NCBI GenBank assembly: GCA_016284115.1
Contig: JAEEOD010000147.1
Coordinates: 1 to 7,920 of the forward strand
Length of the DNA stretch: 7,920 nucleotides
Direction: 5' to 3'
Source of the DNA: Bacteroidaceae bacterium
GTDB taxonomy: Bacteria; Bacteroidota; Bacteroidia; Bacteroidales; Bacteroidaceae
Notes under the pieces: generated by a model
The model's input: the letters and a program-made list of their open reading frames with translations, nothing else
Databases searched by the model: none
Told to the model about the DNA's origin: nothing
Position numbers and translations under genes: made by a program
In this document: positions 1-6,707 of the stretch, piece by piece
How positions within the stretch are numbered: the stretch's first letter is position 1
Layout: every line of letters starts with the position of its first letter

Positions 1-1097
1 CCGAGAAACGGGAAGCGTCGTCTAGACTTAACGATATGATAGACAATGCCCGTCAGGAATTGAACAATATCAATAAGGAGAAAGAAACTGCCAGGAATGA
101 GAAGAATGAACTGGAACTACGGGCAAGGGAACTGGCCGATGCCGTCGGCGACCCGTCTGAGTCGGTGGCATTCAATGGTTTTTGCGATGCTGTCTTTACC
201 TATAACCCGAAAAGCAACGGTGCCATTATCGAGAACCTGAAAGCGAAGGGCAAGACGAAGATGACGATGATGGACGTGATAATGGCGGCATTTCAGGAGG
301 TGGATAAGGTCAGGAGCCAGAGGAAATCGGTCTTCACAAATGCCGAAGAGTTCAGAAGACAGCAGAACAATGAAATCAAGAGCATCATGACCGATATGCA
401 GACCATCCTACGCAGTTTCGATAGTGCCCACATAGAGGAACTGATCCGTAGGAGCCGTGCCATCGTCAAGCAGGAACTGCGCCAGAATGCCATCGCCATC
501 CGCAAGATTCATCAGTACGACGAGATGGCGAGAATGGGCATTACCGCAGAGAACGCTGGGGAAATCAAGGAGAAAGCCGATAAGTCCGACAGCTTGCAGC
601 GTGTTATGGAGTCACTTTGGCCGGGAATGTGGGATGCCGTTCAGACTATTGTCAATCCGCGACTCGACAAATACGTGATGTTTGATAATGAGAAGGAAAC
701 CATCAGGAAAGCCTTATGTAAAGAACCGGAAATCAGTCTGGCTAATGCCACTTGGATGATAGATGCCGCCAGAACCATCCGCGAAATCGTGAATGGCACG
801 AAAGCGGAGGTTTATGAGATAGCGGCAGAGTCGGGCGTAGACTACTTGAAGAAACTTGGGCTTGACATTGCCGAAGATGTGGCCGAAGATGTGGATAAGG
901 TGGCTGCGACGACTGTTTGCCTGTTCTTCGGGTACCTTGATGGAGCCACTATGATTTCTGAATCTTGTGGCGGAGGTGGCGGCAATAACGAACTGCCCAA
1001 GAAGAAAGACCACGAGGACGAGCTGTCCTTTGCTCGTAGATGCCATCAGATGGCCAAGGCTATGCATGCACCGAGGTACAGACTCAGAAGAGGGTGA
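1..1097 (+). CDS. MobV-like plasmid mobilisation/recombination protein, C-terminal part (5' truncated by window)
   Basis: The reading frame is open from the first bases of the window, so this is the 3' part of a longer gene. The first in-frame ATG is at 36, but the codons before it already encode the same charged helical sequence, so I do not take 36 as the start. What is visible is a Lys/Glu-rich coiled-coil stretch (first ~35 residues after 36), a long helical region, then a tail with a cysteine followed by five glycines and an acidic-to-basic end containing FARRCHQMAK and a terminal RYRLRRG. From memory, this coiled coil plus Cys-Gly-run plus 'ARRC.QMA' tail is typical of Bacteroidetes Pre/Mob (MobV) relaxases, which nick oriT to mobilise plasmids and integrated elements. 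The catalytic relaxase domain would lie upstream and is not seen, so the family call rests on the tail alone. The gene is visibly richer in G+C than the operon on the right, fitting a mobile origin. It converges with the ATPase gene. Confidence 0.62.
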   Translation, partial: EKREASSRLNDMIDNARQELNNINKEKETARNEKNELELRARELADAVGDPSESVAFNGFCDAVFTYNPKSNGAIIENLKAKGKTKMTMMDVIMAAFQEVDKVRSQRKSVFTNAEEFRRQQNNEIKSIMTDMQTILRSFDSAHIEELIRRSRAIVKQELRQNAIAIRKIHQYDEMARMGITAENAGEIKEKADKSDSLQRVMESLWPGMWDAVQTIVNPRLDKYVMFDNEKETIRKALCKEPEISLANATWMIDAARTIREIVNGTKAEVYEIAAESGVDYLKKLGLDIAEDVAEDVDKVAATTVCLFFGYLDGATMISESCGGGGGNNELPKKKDHEDELSFARRCHQMAKAMHAPRYRLRRG

Positions 1098-1112
1098 ACG
1101 GAAGGAATATAA

Positions 1113-1221
1113 CCCTTTTATTCGCCCTTTTATTCGCCCTTTCAAATATATTGATAATCAGATGCTTAAATACAAAAAACGCTCCTGTATACCTTTTTAT
1201 TTGCCCTTTTATTCGCCCTTT
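1113..1221. repeat. Two 30-bp blocks of a 12-bp direct repeat (CCCTTTTATTCG)
   Basis: Block one (1113-1142) is two perfect copies of CCCTTTTATTCG followed by a half copy CCCTTT. Block two (1192-1221) begins with a diverged copy CCTTTTTATTTG, then a perfect copy (1204-1215), then the half copy CCCTTT. The two blocks have the same length and phase and are separated by 49 bp of unrelated AT-rich sequence. The second block overlaps the end of the leftward ATPase gene, where it encodes the final Gly-Lys-Gly-Glu and the stop. No hairpin terminator is obvious between the two convergent genes. Possible roles are an iteron-like protein-binding array or the scar of a duplication at a mobile-element edge; the sequence does not decide between them. 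Confidence 0.75.
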
Positions 1222-2891
1222 CCCAGAACATAGTATAAATATTTGTTCTTTCCTTCTGTTTGCAGTCGTCCGTCTTTTCGTAGTGCATCAAGATAACTGC
1301 GCATCTGCTTCTCGGAAACATGACTGCCGACAAGCTTTTCCAAATCTGAGATTTTTGCTTTTCCATATTTATTCAGGAATGGCTTGATTACTGCCCAAAC
1401 CTGATCTAAGTCCCAATCCGTGGCTAACGAATATGCTGCCACATCTCCAGCGAATTCATAATAGCGACGAGGAAGAATGTAACGGATGGCATTTGTCTTA
1501 CCATGTTTCTCCAAGAATCCCATTTGTTCCAGCTTCTGTGCAATCTGCCTGTTAGATGGTACCTTCTTACCATCACGTACTTCGCAGAGAGCCATCACAT
1601 CAAAGACTGTCAGTTTCTTGTCTTCAGGCAATGACTGCTGTATGCTCTGCACATAGATAGCGAAAGCCTTGTCTTTTACAGTTGCTGACAAGATAGCTGT
1701 CACATTGAAGTCATCACTCTCCGTATAATCTGGATCGCACTTACCTTCGGACAGGGTTTTCAGGAAAATCTTGTCCATGCCCTGGCCTGAACGTTCCACA
1801 ATACCGGTTTTTGCCAAGATGTCAGCCAGGAGTCTGTTACGCGGCATGCTCGGAGTGGTTAGCAGATTATCGATTGTCACACCTTTGGGGAACCCTCCAG
1901 CATTGATGACCACCAGTTTTGTAGGATACTGCTTGACCACGATTTCACTATTTACTCGATAATTTCGATGTGCGAAAGCATTATTGGCAACCTCTCTTAT
2001 TACATCCTCATTGAAGAACGGAATACCAAAGATATAGGCACCTTCTCTTACAGGCACAGAGCCATTGCGCAGATTGATGGCATCCCAGAGTTTATCAATC
2101 AAGAGAAAGAACGGTTGTCCGAATTGCATACGGTTGTCGAAATGTATCTGAGGTTCTGTATTGCGATACTCCAGCATTACTTTGGCCTGTGGGAACACCT
2201 TATTGATAAACTCTTCTTTACCGACAAGTAATACGGCAGCGTTAGTGATACGATTCCCAACGATAAGGTGCAAATCACTCAATGCCTGCCTGTCATCCAG
2301 CGAAACGAAAGAAGGATTCTCCTGCTTCTTGGCATACTTCTCTTTCATTTCTTTGATTGCCTTTGAATCAAGGTCATCGAAGGTGGCTTCATCGCAGAAC
2401 TGCTCAGAAAAGTCCGGTTCCTGCTCCTGAATGATGGAGAGATATGTTTTGTCGTCCATCGGCAATAGGTCTTCGCCAACCCTCATAAGAGGCACATCTT
2501 CAAACTTGTAAACCTTACCGATAGGTCTTGACGGCACTTCGATAACAACTACTCGTCCTGTCTTGTTAGCTTCATCTTCGAATTGCTCGTAAACTTCAGT
2601 GCGAATATCTGAGTCCCTATAGATATTACTCTCCAGTTCGCCCAATGCGTTCTCGTTTTGCTTGGTTCCTGTCACCTGATGAGGATGCTTGTCGTGCATA
2701 CCAATAACCATCCTGCCACCACCCTCATTACAGAGTGCAGTGACATAGCCCAAGATGCATTTACGCCTGTCTTTGGGCCTCTCCTTGCCGCCTCCATTAT
2801 AAGAGACGTTTCCGTATTCGCCTTTCTTGAACTCTACGTGGTCTTCCGACTCGCGCATCTGTTGCAGTTGAGCTATAGTATATCTCTTCAT
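1209..2891 (-). CDS. AlbA_2/Schlafen-type domain protein with GHKL-type ATPase region (putative transcriptional regulator or defence protein)
   Basis: The 560-residue protein has three parts. Residues ~15-150 look like an AlbA_2 (Schlafen AlbA, 'putative DNA-binding') domain: an ESEDHVEFKKGE motif near 15-26, then NEGGGRMVIGMHD at 55-67 and VIEVPSRPIGKVY at 116-128. Residues ~290-375 look like a HATPase_c_4/GHKL-like region: EVANNAFAHRNY (300-311), VINAGGFPKGV (328-338), PSMPRNRLLADIL (348-359) and VERSGQGMDKI (365-375). Residues ~425-560 contain two segments resembling winged helices. Proteins of this build are often mislabelled 'RecG-like helicase'; no helicase motifs are visible. Members are known as regulators and are frequent in mobile and defence islands. 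Which role applies here is not shown by the sequence. The start at 2891 is preceded directly by AAGGA and by a good -7 box 29 bp away. It converges with the mobilisation gene and diverges from the ncRNA and lipid operon. Confidence 0.85.
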   Translation of the reverse strand: MKRYTIAQLQQMRESEDHVEFKKGEYGNVSYNGGGKERPKDRRKCILGYVTALCNEGGGRMVIGMHDKHPHQVTGTKQNENALGELESNIYRDSDIRTEVYEQFEDEANKTGRVVVIEVPSRPIGKVYKFEDVPLMRVGEDLLPMDDKTYLSIIQEQEPDFSEQFCDEATFDDLDSKAIKEMKEKYAKKQENPSFVSLDDRQALSDLHLIVGNRITNAAVLLVGKEEFINKVFPQAKVMLEYRNTEPQIHFDNRMQFGQPFFLLIDKLWDAINLRNGSVPVREGAYIFGIPFFNEDVIREVANNAFAHRNYRVNSEIVVKQYPTKLVVINAGGFPKGVTIDNLLTTPSMPRNRLLADILAKTGIVERSGQGMDKIFLKTLSEGKCDPDYTESDDFNVTAILSATVKDKAFAIYVQSIQQSLPEDKKLTVFDVMALCEVRDGKKVPSNRQIAQKLEQMGFLEKHGKTNAIRYILPRRYYEFAGDVAAYSLATDWDLDQVWAVIKPFLNKYGKAKISDLEKLVGSHVSEKQMRSYLDALRKDGRLQTEGKNKYLYYVLGKGE

Positions 2892-2919
2892 TCCTTAACT
2901 CTATTCTTCAATTTGAATG

Positions 2920-2927
2920 CAAAGGTA
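2920..2927 (-). promoter_or_regulatory. Bacteroidetes -7 box (TACCTTTG) for the AlbA/ATPase gene
   Basis: Read on the minus strand this is TACCTTTG, a perfect match to the Bacteroidetes sigma-ABfr -7 consensus TAnnTTTG. It lies 28 bp before the ATG at 2891, which predicts transcription starting near 2913 and a leader of about 20 nt. The expected -33 TTTG about 19-20 bp further upstream is not clearly present, so the match rests on the -7 box and its position. Confidence 0.55.
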
Positions 2928-3085
2928 CAAAACTTTTCCTAAAATAACCCATGTTTAGTCAAAAACGTCTTATTGTTAATACAATTAATTGGATTTTCAT
3001 GTGTCTTTTTTCGATGAAATACTAAATATTTCACCTTATTTATTATAATTTTCTATTTTTATGGCTCTATTTACGAAAAAATGTG
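2928..3085. other. AT-rich spacer without a gene
   Basis: This stretch separates the leftward ATPase promoter from the rightward ncRNA promoter. It is strongly AT-rich with several T and A runs, and I see no credible coding frame, tRNA or hairpin terminator in it. It probably holds only the upstream promoter elements of the two divergent units. Confidence 0.5.
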
Positions 3086-3093
3086 TACTTTTG
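3086..3093 (+). promoter_or_regulatory. Bacteroidetes -7 box (TACTTTTG) for the structured RNA
   Basis: TACTTTTG matches TAnnTTTG exactly and sits in an AT-rich stretch 7 bp before the first base of the first RNA helix (GTTCCC at 3100). That spacing would put the transcription start at or next to the 5' end of the folded RNA. A convincing TTTG -33 box is not visible at the usual distance. The box is the only good rightward match I found between the ATPase gene and the lipid operon. Confidence 0.55.
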
Positions 3094-3099
3094 CAAAAT

Positions 3100-3405
3100 G
3101 TTCCCACGCCGATGCTGAATCCTTACGGATAATGCGGCTGGGTTGGGGACTAACATATGGAAAGGCGTTACTGTACGCTTTGAATTTGACGTTCTAAGAA
3201 TCTCGCAAGTTCGAACGACTAGTCAAAGACAAAGCAACGGAACGCCCCTTGGGATGATTATATCACCCTCTTTCGGATTAATTGCCGTTATTGGGACAAT
3301 ATATCATTCGGTGTGGGGCTTTCGCGTTGCTCGTTTCGACTAGTCGGGCAATGCGAGAGCCTTTAGAACGTGAAGCGAGCGACAGAACTGGCTCCACGCT
3401 TTTTT
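3100..3405 (+). ncRNA. Structured non-coding RNA of about 305 nt, family not recognised
   Basis: The segment folds by eye into two parts. The 5' stem-loop pairs 3100-3105 (GTTCCC) with 3145-3150 (one G-T pair), 3108-3111 with 3135-3138, and 3119-3122 with 3127-3130. The rest is one long nested rod: CGCTT 3176-3180 with 3373-3377; ACGTTCTAA 3189-3197 with 3363-3371; TCTCGCA 3201-3207 with 3352-3358; CGACTAGTC 3216-3224 with 3338-3346; AGCAACG 3233-3239 with 3325-3331; GCCCC 3244-3248 with 3315-3319; and ATGAT/ATAT 3254-3263 with 3299-3307. Possible outer pairs are 3165-3168 with 3396-3399 and 3171-3174 with 3382-3385. It has a promoter box just upstream and ends in a six-T run. It is not a tmRNA (no tag frame, no tRNA-like end), RNase P RNA or SRP RNA by their known motifs. 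A rod with internal loops is superficially 6S-like, but I cannot support that assignment. It may be an independent RNA or the leader of the downstream operon. Confidence 0.7.
3353..3405 (+). terminator. Terminator-like 3' end of the structured RNA
   Basis: A six-T run (3400-3405) follows directly on ACGC. Two alternative hairpins could precede it. In one, GCG and GAGCC (3353-3355, 3357-3361) pair with GGCTC and CGC (3390-3394, 3397-3399) around a long loop. In the other, AGCG and AGC (3374-3380) pair with GCT and CGCT (3391-3393, 3397-3400) with a three-base bulge. Neither is a textbook compact stem, so termination may be partial. The first competes with the rod, because 3353-3358 is also used in the 7-bp helix with 3201-3207. 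Confidence 0.5.
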
Positions 3406-3468
3406 CATGTGGTTAGTGATATGTATAAACAGCCGTCAAGGTAGCCAGCGGCAACAAAATGATGGCTG
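3406..3468 (+). promoter_or_regulatory. Short leader of the lipid operon
   Basis: These 63 bases lie between the T-run of the structured RNA and the first operon gene. I see no TAnnTTTG box in them and no strong Shine-Dalgarno sequence. Two ATGs at 3459 and 3462 are out of frame with the ketoreductase start. The lack of an evident promoter leaves open that the operon is transcribed by read-through from the RNA promoter. Confidence 0.35.
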
Positions 3469-4200
3469 ATGAAGTATATTCTAGTCACTGGTGGTTCAAG
3501 AGGTATCGGGAGAGCAATCTGCCAAAGATTGATCTCAATGGGCATGCCAATAATAATAAACTACAATTCTAATCATTCTTCAGCAAATGAAACGAAATCC
3601 CTAATCGAAGATATTGGAGGTAAAGCAGAACTTCTGCCATTTGATGTTTCGGATAAGACTGAAGTTGAAAAGGCTATTGGTTGTTGGGAACAATCTCATC
3701 CAGATGACTATATTGCTGTTTTGGTAAACAATGCTGGTATAAGGCGTGATAATGTAATGTTTATGATGTCAGATGATGATTGGCATCGAGTATTGGACAC
3801 TACACTTGACGGATTCTTTTATCTTACAAGATGTTTGCTGAAGCATATGATGCCACGTAAACGCGGTGGAAGGATTATTAATATTGCGTCATTGTCAGGT
3901 GTAAAAGGATTGCCTGGTCAAACAAATTACAGTGCTGCGAAAGCGGCTTTAATTGGTGCAACAAAAGCTTTGGCTCAGGAAGTAGCTCCACGCAATATCA
4001 CAGTAAATGCCATAGCACCAGGTTTTATTGAAACTGACATGACGAAGGATTTGCCAGAGGATGATTTGAAGAAATTGATTCCTGTTGGCCGATTTGGCAA
4101 ACCAGAAGAAGTCGCTGCCTTAGTTGCTTTTCTTGCATCTGATGAAGCAGCATATATAACAGGAGAAGTAATAAATATTAATGGAGGGTTATATACATAA
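3469..4200 (+). CDS. fabG: 3-oxoacyl-ACP reductase (FabG-type short-chain dehydrogenase)
   Basis: This is a 243-residue classical SDR, the normal FabG length. It would reduce the 3-keto group of an acyl-ACP with NADPH in the cytoplasm. Visible motifs are the cofactor-binding TGGSRGIG (7-14), NNAG (87-90), catalytic Ser141 in the NIASLSG strand, and Tyr154 with Lys158 in YSAAK. The sequence around 178-191 (VNAIAPGFIETDMT) and the tail ASDEAAYITGEV...NGGLYT are close to housekeeping FabG. It is the first gene of a tight operon, six bases before the ketosynthase, so it is likely a pathway-specific paralogue rather than the essential fatty-acid enzyme. That is inferred from context. The start at 3469 is the only reasonable one, because it places the TGGSRGIG motif at the usual distance from the N-terminus. 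Confidence 0.9.
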   Translation: MKYILVTGGSRGIGRAICQRLISMGMPIIINYNSNHSSANETKSLIEDIGGKAELLPFDVSDKTEVEKAIGCWEQSHPDDYIAVLVNNAGIRRDNVMFMMSDDDWHRVLDTTLDGFFYLTRCLLKHMMPRKRGGRIINIASLSGVKGLPGQTNYSAAKAALIGATKALAQEVAPRNITVNAIAPGFIETDMTKDLPEDDLKKLIPVGRFGKPEEVAALVAFLASDEAAYITGEVININGGLYT

Positions 4201-4206
4201 TTTTCA

Positions 4207-5433
4207 ATGGCAAGACGTGTAGTAATAACTGGCATGGGCATTTGGTCATGCCTTGGAACAGACATAGAAACAGTCAGACAATCTCTTTTTGAGGGTAAGT
4301 CTGGTATTGGATTGCAACCAGAGAGGCTTGAATATGGCTACAGATCGGGACTCACTGGTATTGTAAAAACACCTGTAATCACCAAGCAGATGATTGACAG
4401 ACATACCCGCGCTGGTATGTCTGAGGAAGCGCAATATGCTTATATGGCAAGTCGTCAAGCTTTTGCTCAGGCTCAAATCAGCGACGAGTATCTTCGCGAG
4501 AACGAAATTGGCTGTATTTTTGGTAATGACTCATCCGCTAAGCCCGTGATTGAATCGTCCAAAATTATGGATGAGAAACACGACTCGGCGATGTTGGGTT
4601 ATGGATTGATTTTCCAGTCAATGAACTCGACTGTAAATATGAATTTGAGTACCATTTTCCATCTGCGTGGTGTCAATTTTACCATCAGTGCTGCCTGTGC
4701 TAGTGGCAGTCACTCCATAGGATTGGGTTACATGCTAATAAAGCAAGGCCTTCAAGACATGGTTCTTTGTGGTGGTGCTCAGGAAACCAACTATTACTCT
4801 ATGGCATCGTTTGATGCTCTTGGTGCTTTCTCAATCCGCATGGATGAGCCTGCAAAAGCCAGTCGTCCATTTGATAAAGACCGCGATGGGTTGATTCCAA
4901 GTGGTGGGGCTGCTGCACTTGTACTTGAAGACCATGATCACGCTATTGCTCGTGGAGCCACCATTCTTGCAGAAGTTGTGGGTTATGGATTCTCGAGCAA
5001 CGGTGGTGGAATTTCAGAGCCAAGCGACAATGGTTCAGTGATAGCCATGAGTCGTGCTATGAAAGACGCTGGCGTAGAACTTGATGATATTGACTATATC
5101 AATGCCCATGCAACATCAACCCTACAAGGTGATATGTATGAAGCAATAGCTCTTGACAGGCTGTTTCATGGTCAGCGAGCACTTATCAGCTCTACTAAGT
5201 CAATGACGGGTCATGAGTGCTGGATGGCAGGTGCCAGTGAGATTGTTTATAGCATCATCATGATGCAGAATAATTTCGTTGCGCCAAATATCAATTTTGA
5301 AAATCCTGATGAATATTCTGAGAAGTTGAATCTTACAGCAAAAACGGTTGAAACAGAGGTTAATACCGTCCTTAGCAACTCATTCGGCTTTGGTGGTACA
5401 AATAGTGCATTGGTAATTAAGAAAATTATATAA
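4207..5433 (+). CDS. Beta-ketoacyl-ACP synthase (FabB/FabF-type)
   Basis: The 408-residue protein has the usual length of a KAS I/II enzyme and starts with the family's MARRVVITGMG strand. It would condense an acyl primer with malonyl-ACP. The catalytic triad is intact: Cys164 in SAACASGSHS, His301 in NAHATST and His336 in KSMTGHECWMAGA. The C-terminal glycine-rich GFGGTNS loop is at 394-400. NAHATST and the sequence around 328-345 resemble FabB more than FabF. The KSMTGHECWMAGA segment differs from the usual KS(L/M)TGH..GAAG, with Cys, Trp and Met after the catalytic His, as might be expected of a specialised ketosynthase. It lies between the ketoreductase (6-bp gap) and a small secreted protein (5-bp gap), so the genes are probably co-transcribed and translationally coupled. 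The context suggests elongation in an aryl polyene/flexirubin-like pathway. Confidence 0.9.
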   Translation: MARRVVITGMGIWSCLGTDIETVRQSLFEGKSGIGLQPERLEYGYRSGLTGIVKTPVITKQMIDRHTRAGMSEEAQYAYMASRQAFAQAQISDEYLRENEIGCIFGNDSSAKPVIESSKIMDEKHDSAMLGYGLIFQSMNSTVNMNLSTIFHLRGVNFTISAACASGSHSIGLGYMLIKQGLQDMVLCGGAQETNYYSMASFDALGAFSIRMDEPAKASRPFDKDRDGLIPSGGAAALVLEDHDHAIARGATILAEVVGYGFSSNGGGISEPSDNGSVIAMSRAMKDAGVELDDIDYINAHATSTLQGDMYEAIALDRLFHGQRALISSTKSMTGHECWMAGASEIVYSIIMMQNNFVAPNINFENPDEYSEKLNLTAKTVETEVNTVLSNSFGFGGTNSALVIKKII

Positions 5434-5438
5434 CGTTT

Positions 5439-5945
5439 ATGAGACGAAGTCTGATATTATTAGTTTGTTTATTTTCATTGCTTTCAAGTTCATATGCTCA
5501 AAAAATGACAGAAGGTTCACTGGCCCCTCTAAAAAAAGGTGGGAAAACCAAAGTCATTTTGGATTTTAGCGATGCAAGTATACACGGAATGACAGTTGAA
5601 GATTTTGCAGTTTATGAGCAGGACTGGGAAATAGACAAACCAATCATTATAAGTAAATTCATGTTAGGATTGGGTGAAAAATGTCCAAGCATTCGATTTG
5701 GAACAGAACTGGATGGAGAAATAACTCTATTAGTGAAGGTTTTATCCATAAACACGAAAGGAGACTATGTCTGTGAGGCCATTATAATGAATAGCCAAGA
5801 AGAGAAGATAGCACATATTACTGATTTAAACGCAAGAGGTGGAACATTTGGATCTAAACTCAATCTTATCAAAGATGGAGCCGAACATACAGGTAAGAGC
5901 TTGGGAAAATTTCTAAAACGGACAATTGACAAATTGAGTAAATAG
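5439..5945 (+). CDS. Small secreted protein of unknown function, relative of the next gene product
   Basis: I do not recognise the family. The 168-residue product begins with a clear signal peptide: Arg-Arg at 2-3, a hydrophobic core to ~15, then SSSYA followed by Gln, suggesting cleavage after residue 20. There is no lipobox cysteine at the cleavage site, so it is probably a soluble periplasmic or surface protein rather than a lipoprotein. The mature part has alternating strands (KVILDFSDASI at 38-48, EITLLVKVLSI at 94-104) and a basic helical end (GKSLGKFLKRTIDKL). Its last third aligns by eye with the end of the next gene's product: a strand, a short turn, DL, then GTFGS...SLGKFLK. The gene starts 5 bp after the ketosynthase stop, so it belongs to the operon. 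A role in handling or placing a lipid in the envelope is a guess from context. Confidence 0.8.
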   Translation: MRRSLILLVCLFSLLSSSYAQKMTEGSLAPLKKGGKTKVILDFSDASIHGMTVEDFAVYEQDWEIDKPIIISKFMLGLGEKCPSIRFGTELDGEITLLVKVLSINTKGDYVCEAIIMNSQEEKIAHITDLNARGGTFGSKLNLIKDGAEHTGKSLGKFLKRTIDKLSK

Positions 5946-5995
5946 AGATTTAAACGATAAAATATCAACAACAGATTATAAATATTTTTAGCGCC

Positions 5996-6025
5996 TTGTG
6001 CAAATTACAAACTTCATTATGTTTA
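5996..6025 (+). promoter_or_regulatory. Possible internal promoter before the second secreted protein
   Basis: TTG at 5996-5998 is followed after 19 bp by TATGTTTA (6018-6025), one mismatch from the Bacteroidetes -7 box TAnnTTTG. This is the right spacing for a -33/-7 pair, and it lies in the only sizeable gap of the operon (98 bp), 18 bp before the ATG. Because the region is AT-rich, a chance match is quite possible. If real, it would give the second half of the cluster (secreted protein, methyltransferase, ACP) its own transcript. Confidence 0.3.
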
Positions 6026-6043
6026 ATTTAATTAGAATTAATT

Positions 6044-6676
6044 ATGAAAAAGATTAATCTTATCAAAATCGGGTTTCTTTCCGTTCTAATTTTAGCATCG
6101 CTTACCGTTTCCGCTAAAGGAGGACCGTTTAAAGTAAAACAAGGTGATCCTTTAGTTCTTTTACAGGAAAAAAAGAAAGCAGTTTACGAAATTGATTATT
6201 CCAAATTAATTATTGTTGACAAAAAAGACGCTGACAACAACATGGACTTTGAAACGTGGATGAAAGCGCAAGATGAAGACAATGATAAATGGACATCAGA
6301 TTGGGAATCAAAGGATAAAGCTGATTGTGATAAGGCTTTCCGCGAGCATTTTAATGATGAAGTTAAAGGTGGAATTCATCTTACAAAACTTGGTAAGGAT
6401 TATAAGGTAATTTTACGTTTTCTTACAATTGACTTTGGACCTGCCGCAAAAATGAAGTTAACAGGATTTAGCGGAGGTGAAGCTACGGCTAGTGGCGAAC
6501 TTGAAGTTTTAGACCTCAATACGAACGAGACTCTTCTTGTTCTCTCATTTTCAGACCTAAAGGGCGAAAGTAGTTTTAAGCAAATCGGACGATTAAAGGG
6601 CCTTTTTGAAAATCTTGGAGAAGAACTCTCGGATTTTCTAAAAGATTGTCAGAAAGCTGCTAAGAAGAAGAAGTGA
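6044..6676 (+). CDS. Small secreted protein of unknown function, second of a related pair
   Basis: The family is not recognised. The 210-residue product has a signal peptide (MKK, hydrophobic core ~8-20, TVSA then Lys), with likely cleavage after residue 24 and no lipobox. The mature protein is highly charged, with a Lys/Asp/Glu-rich middle (60-108) containing FETWMKAQDEDNDKW, then strands KVILRFLTIDFG (121-132) and ELEVLDLNTNETLLVLSF (152-169), and a basic KAAKKKK tail. Residues ~152-200 line up with 113-160 of the preceding secreted protein: matching strand pair, conserved DL, Phe, Gly-x-Leu and LG..L..FLK. The two are therefore probably diverged copies with the same fold. It is preceded by an AT-rich leader without a Shine-Dalgarno sequence and ends 31 bp before the methyltransferase ATG. 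A partner or envelope carrier role in the lipid pathway is inference only. Confidence 0.8.
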   Translation: MKKINLIKIGFLSVLILASLTVSAKGGPFKVKQGDPLVLLQEKKKAVYEIDYSKLIIVDKKDADNNMDFETWMKAQDEDNDKWTSDWESKDKADCDKAFREHFNDEVKGGIHLTKLGKDYKVILRFLTIDFGPAAKMKLTGFSGGEATASGELEVLDLNTNETLLVLSFSDLKGESSFKQIGRLKGLFENLGEELSDFLKDCQKAAKKKK

Positions 6677-6707
6677 TAATTTGCATAAGGCGCTTAAAAA
6701 AATTCAT

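Noticed and set aside
714..1145. 143-codon leftward open frame opposite the mobilisation gene end
   Set aside because: It is antisense to a frame with clear protein character (coiled coil, Gly-run tail), and its own start is made of the 12-bp repeat, giving a low-complexity GRIKGRIKG stretch.
967..1387. Rightward frames with repeated FIRPF-like motifs across the mobilisation/ATPase gap
   Set aside because: The repetition comes from the 12-bp DNA repeat, and the frames overlap the ends of two better-supported genes on both sides.
3143..3343. 66-codon rightward open frame in the intergenic region
   Set aside because: It lies entirely within the helices of the structured RNA, has no protein-like composition or leader, and both halves are self-complementary, which explains the frame by chance.
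3216..3346. CGACTAGTC repeated at 3216 and 3337 as a possible attachment-site or transposon terminal repeat
   Set aside because: The near-palindromic repeat is accounted for by the pairing of an RNA helix nested with several others, and no transposase or integrase lies nearby.
3100..3405. Assignment of the structured RNA to tmRNA, RNase P RNA, SRP RNA or 6S RNA
   Set aside because: There is no tag-peptide frame or tRNA-like acceptor end, no RNase P core motifs such as GAGGAAAGTCC, and no SRP GGAA-type apical loop. 6S similarity is only the general rod shape and the length is greater than usual, so it stays unassigned.
3975..4265. 96-codon leftward frame across the ketoreductase/ketosynthase junction
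   Set aside because: It is antisense to two genes with intact catalytic motifs and has no promoter or protein features of its own.
6681..6707. TTG start extending the methyltransferase by nine residues
   Set aside because: ATG 6708 gives the family-like N-terminus; TTG starts are rare and the extension has no recognisable content.
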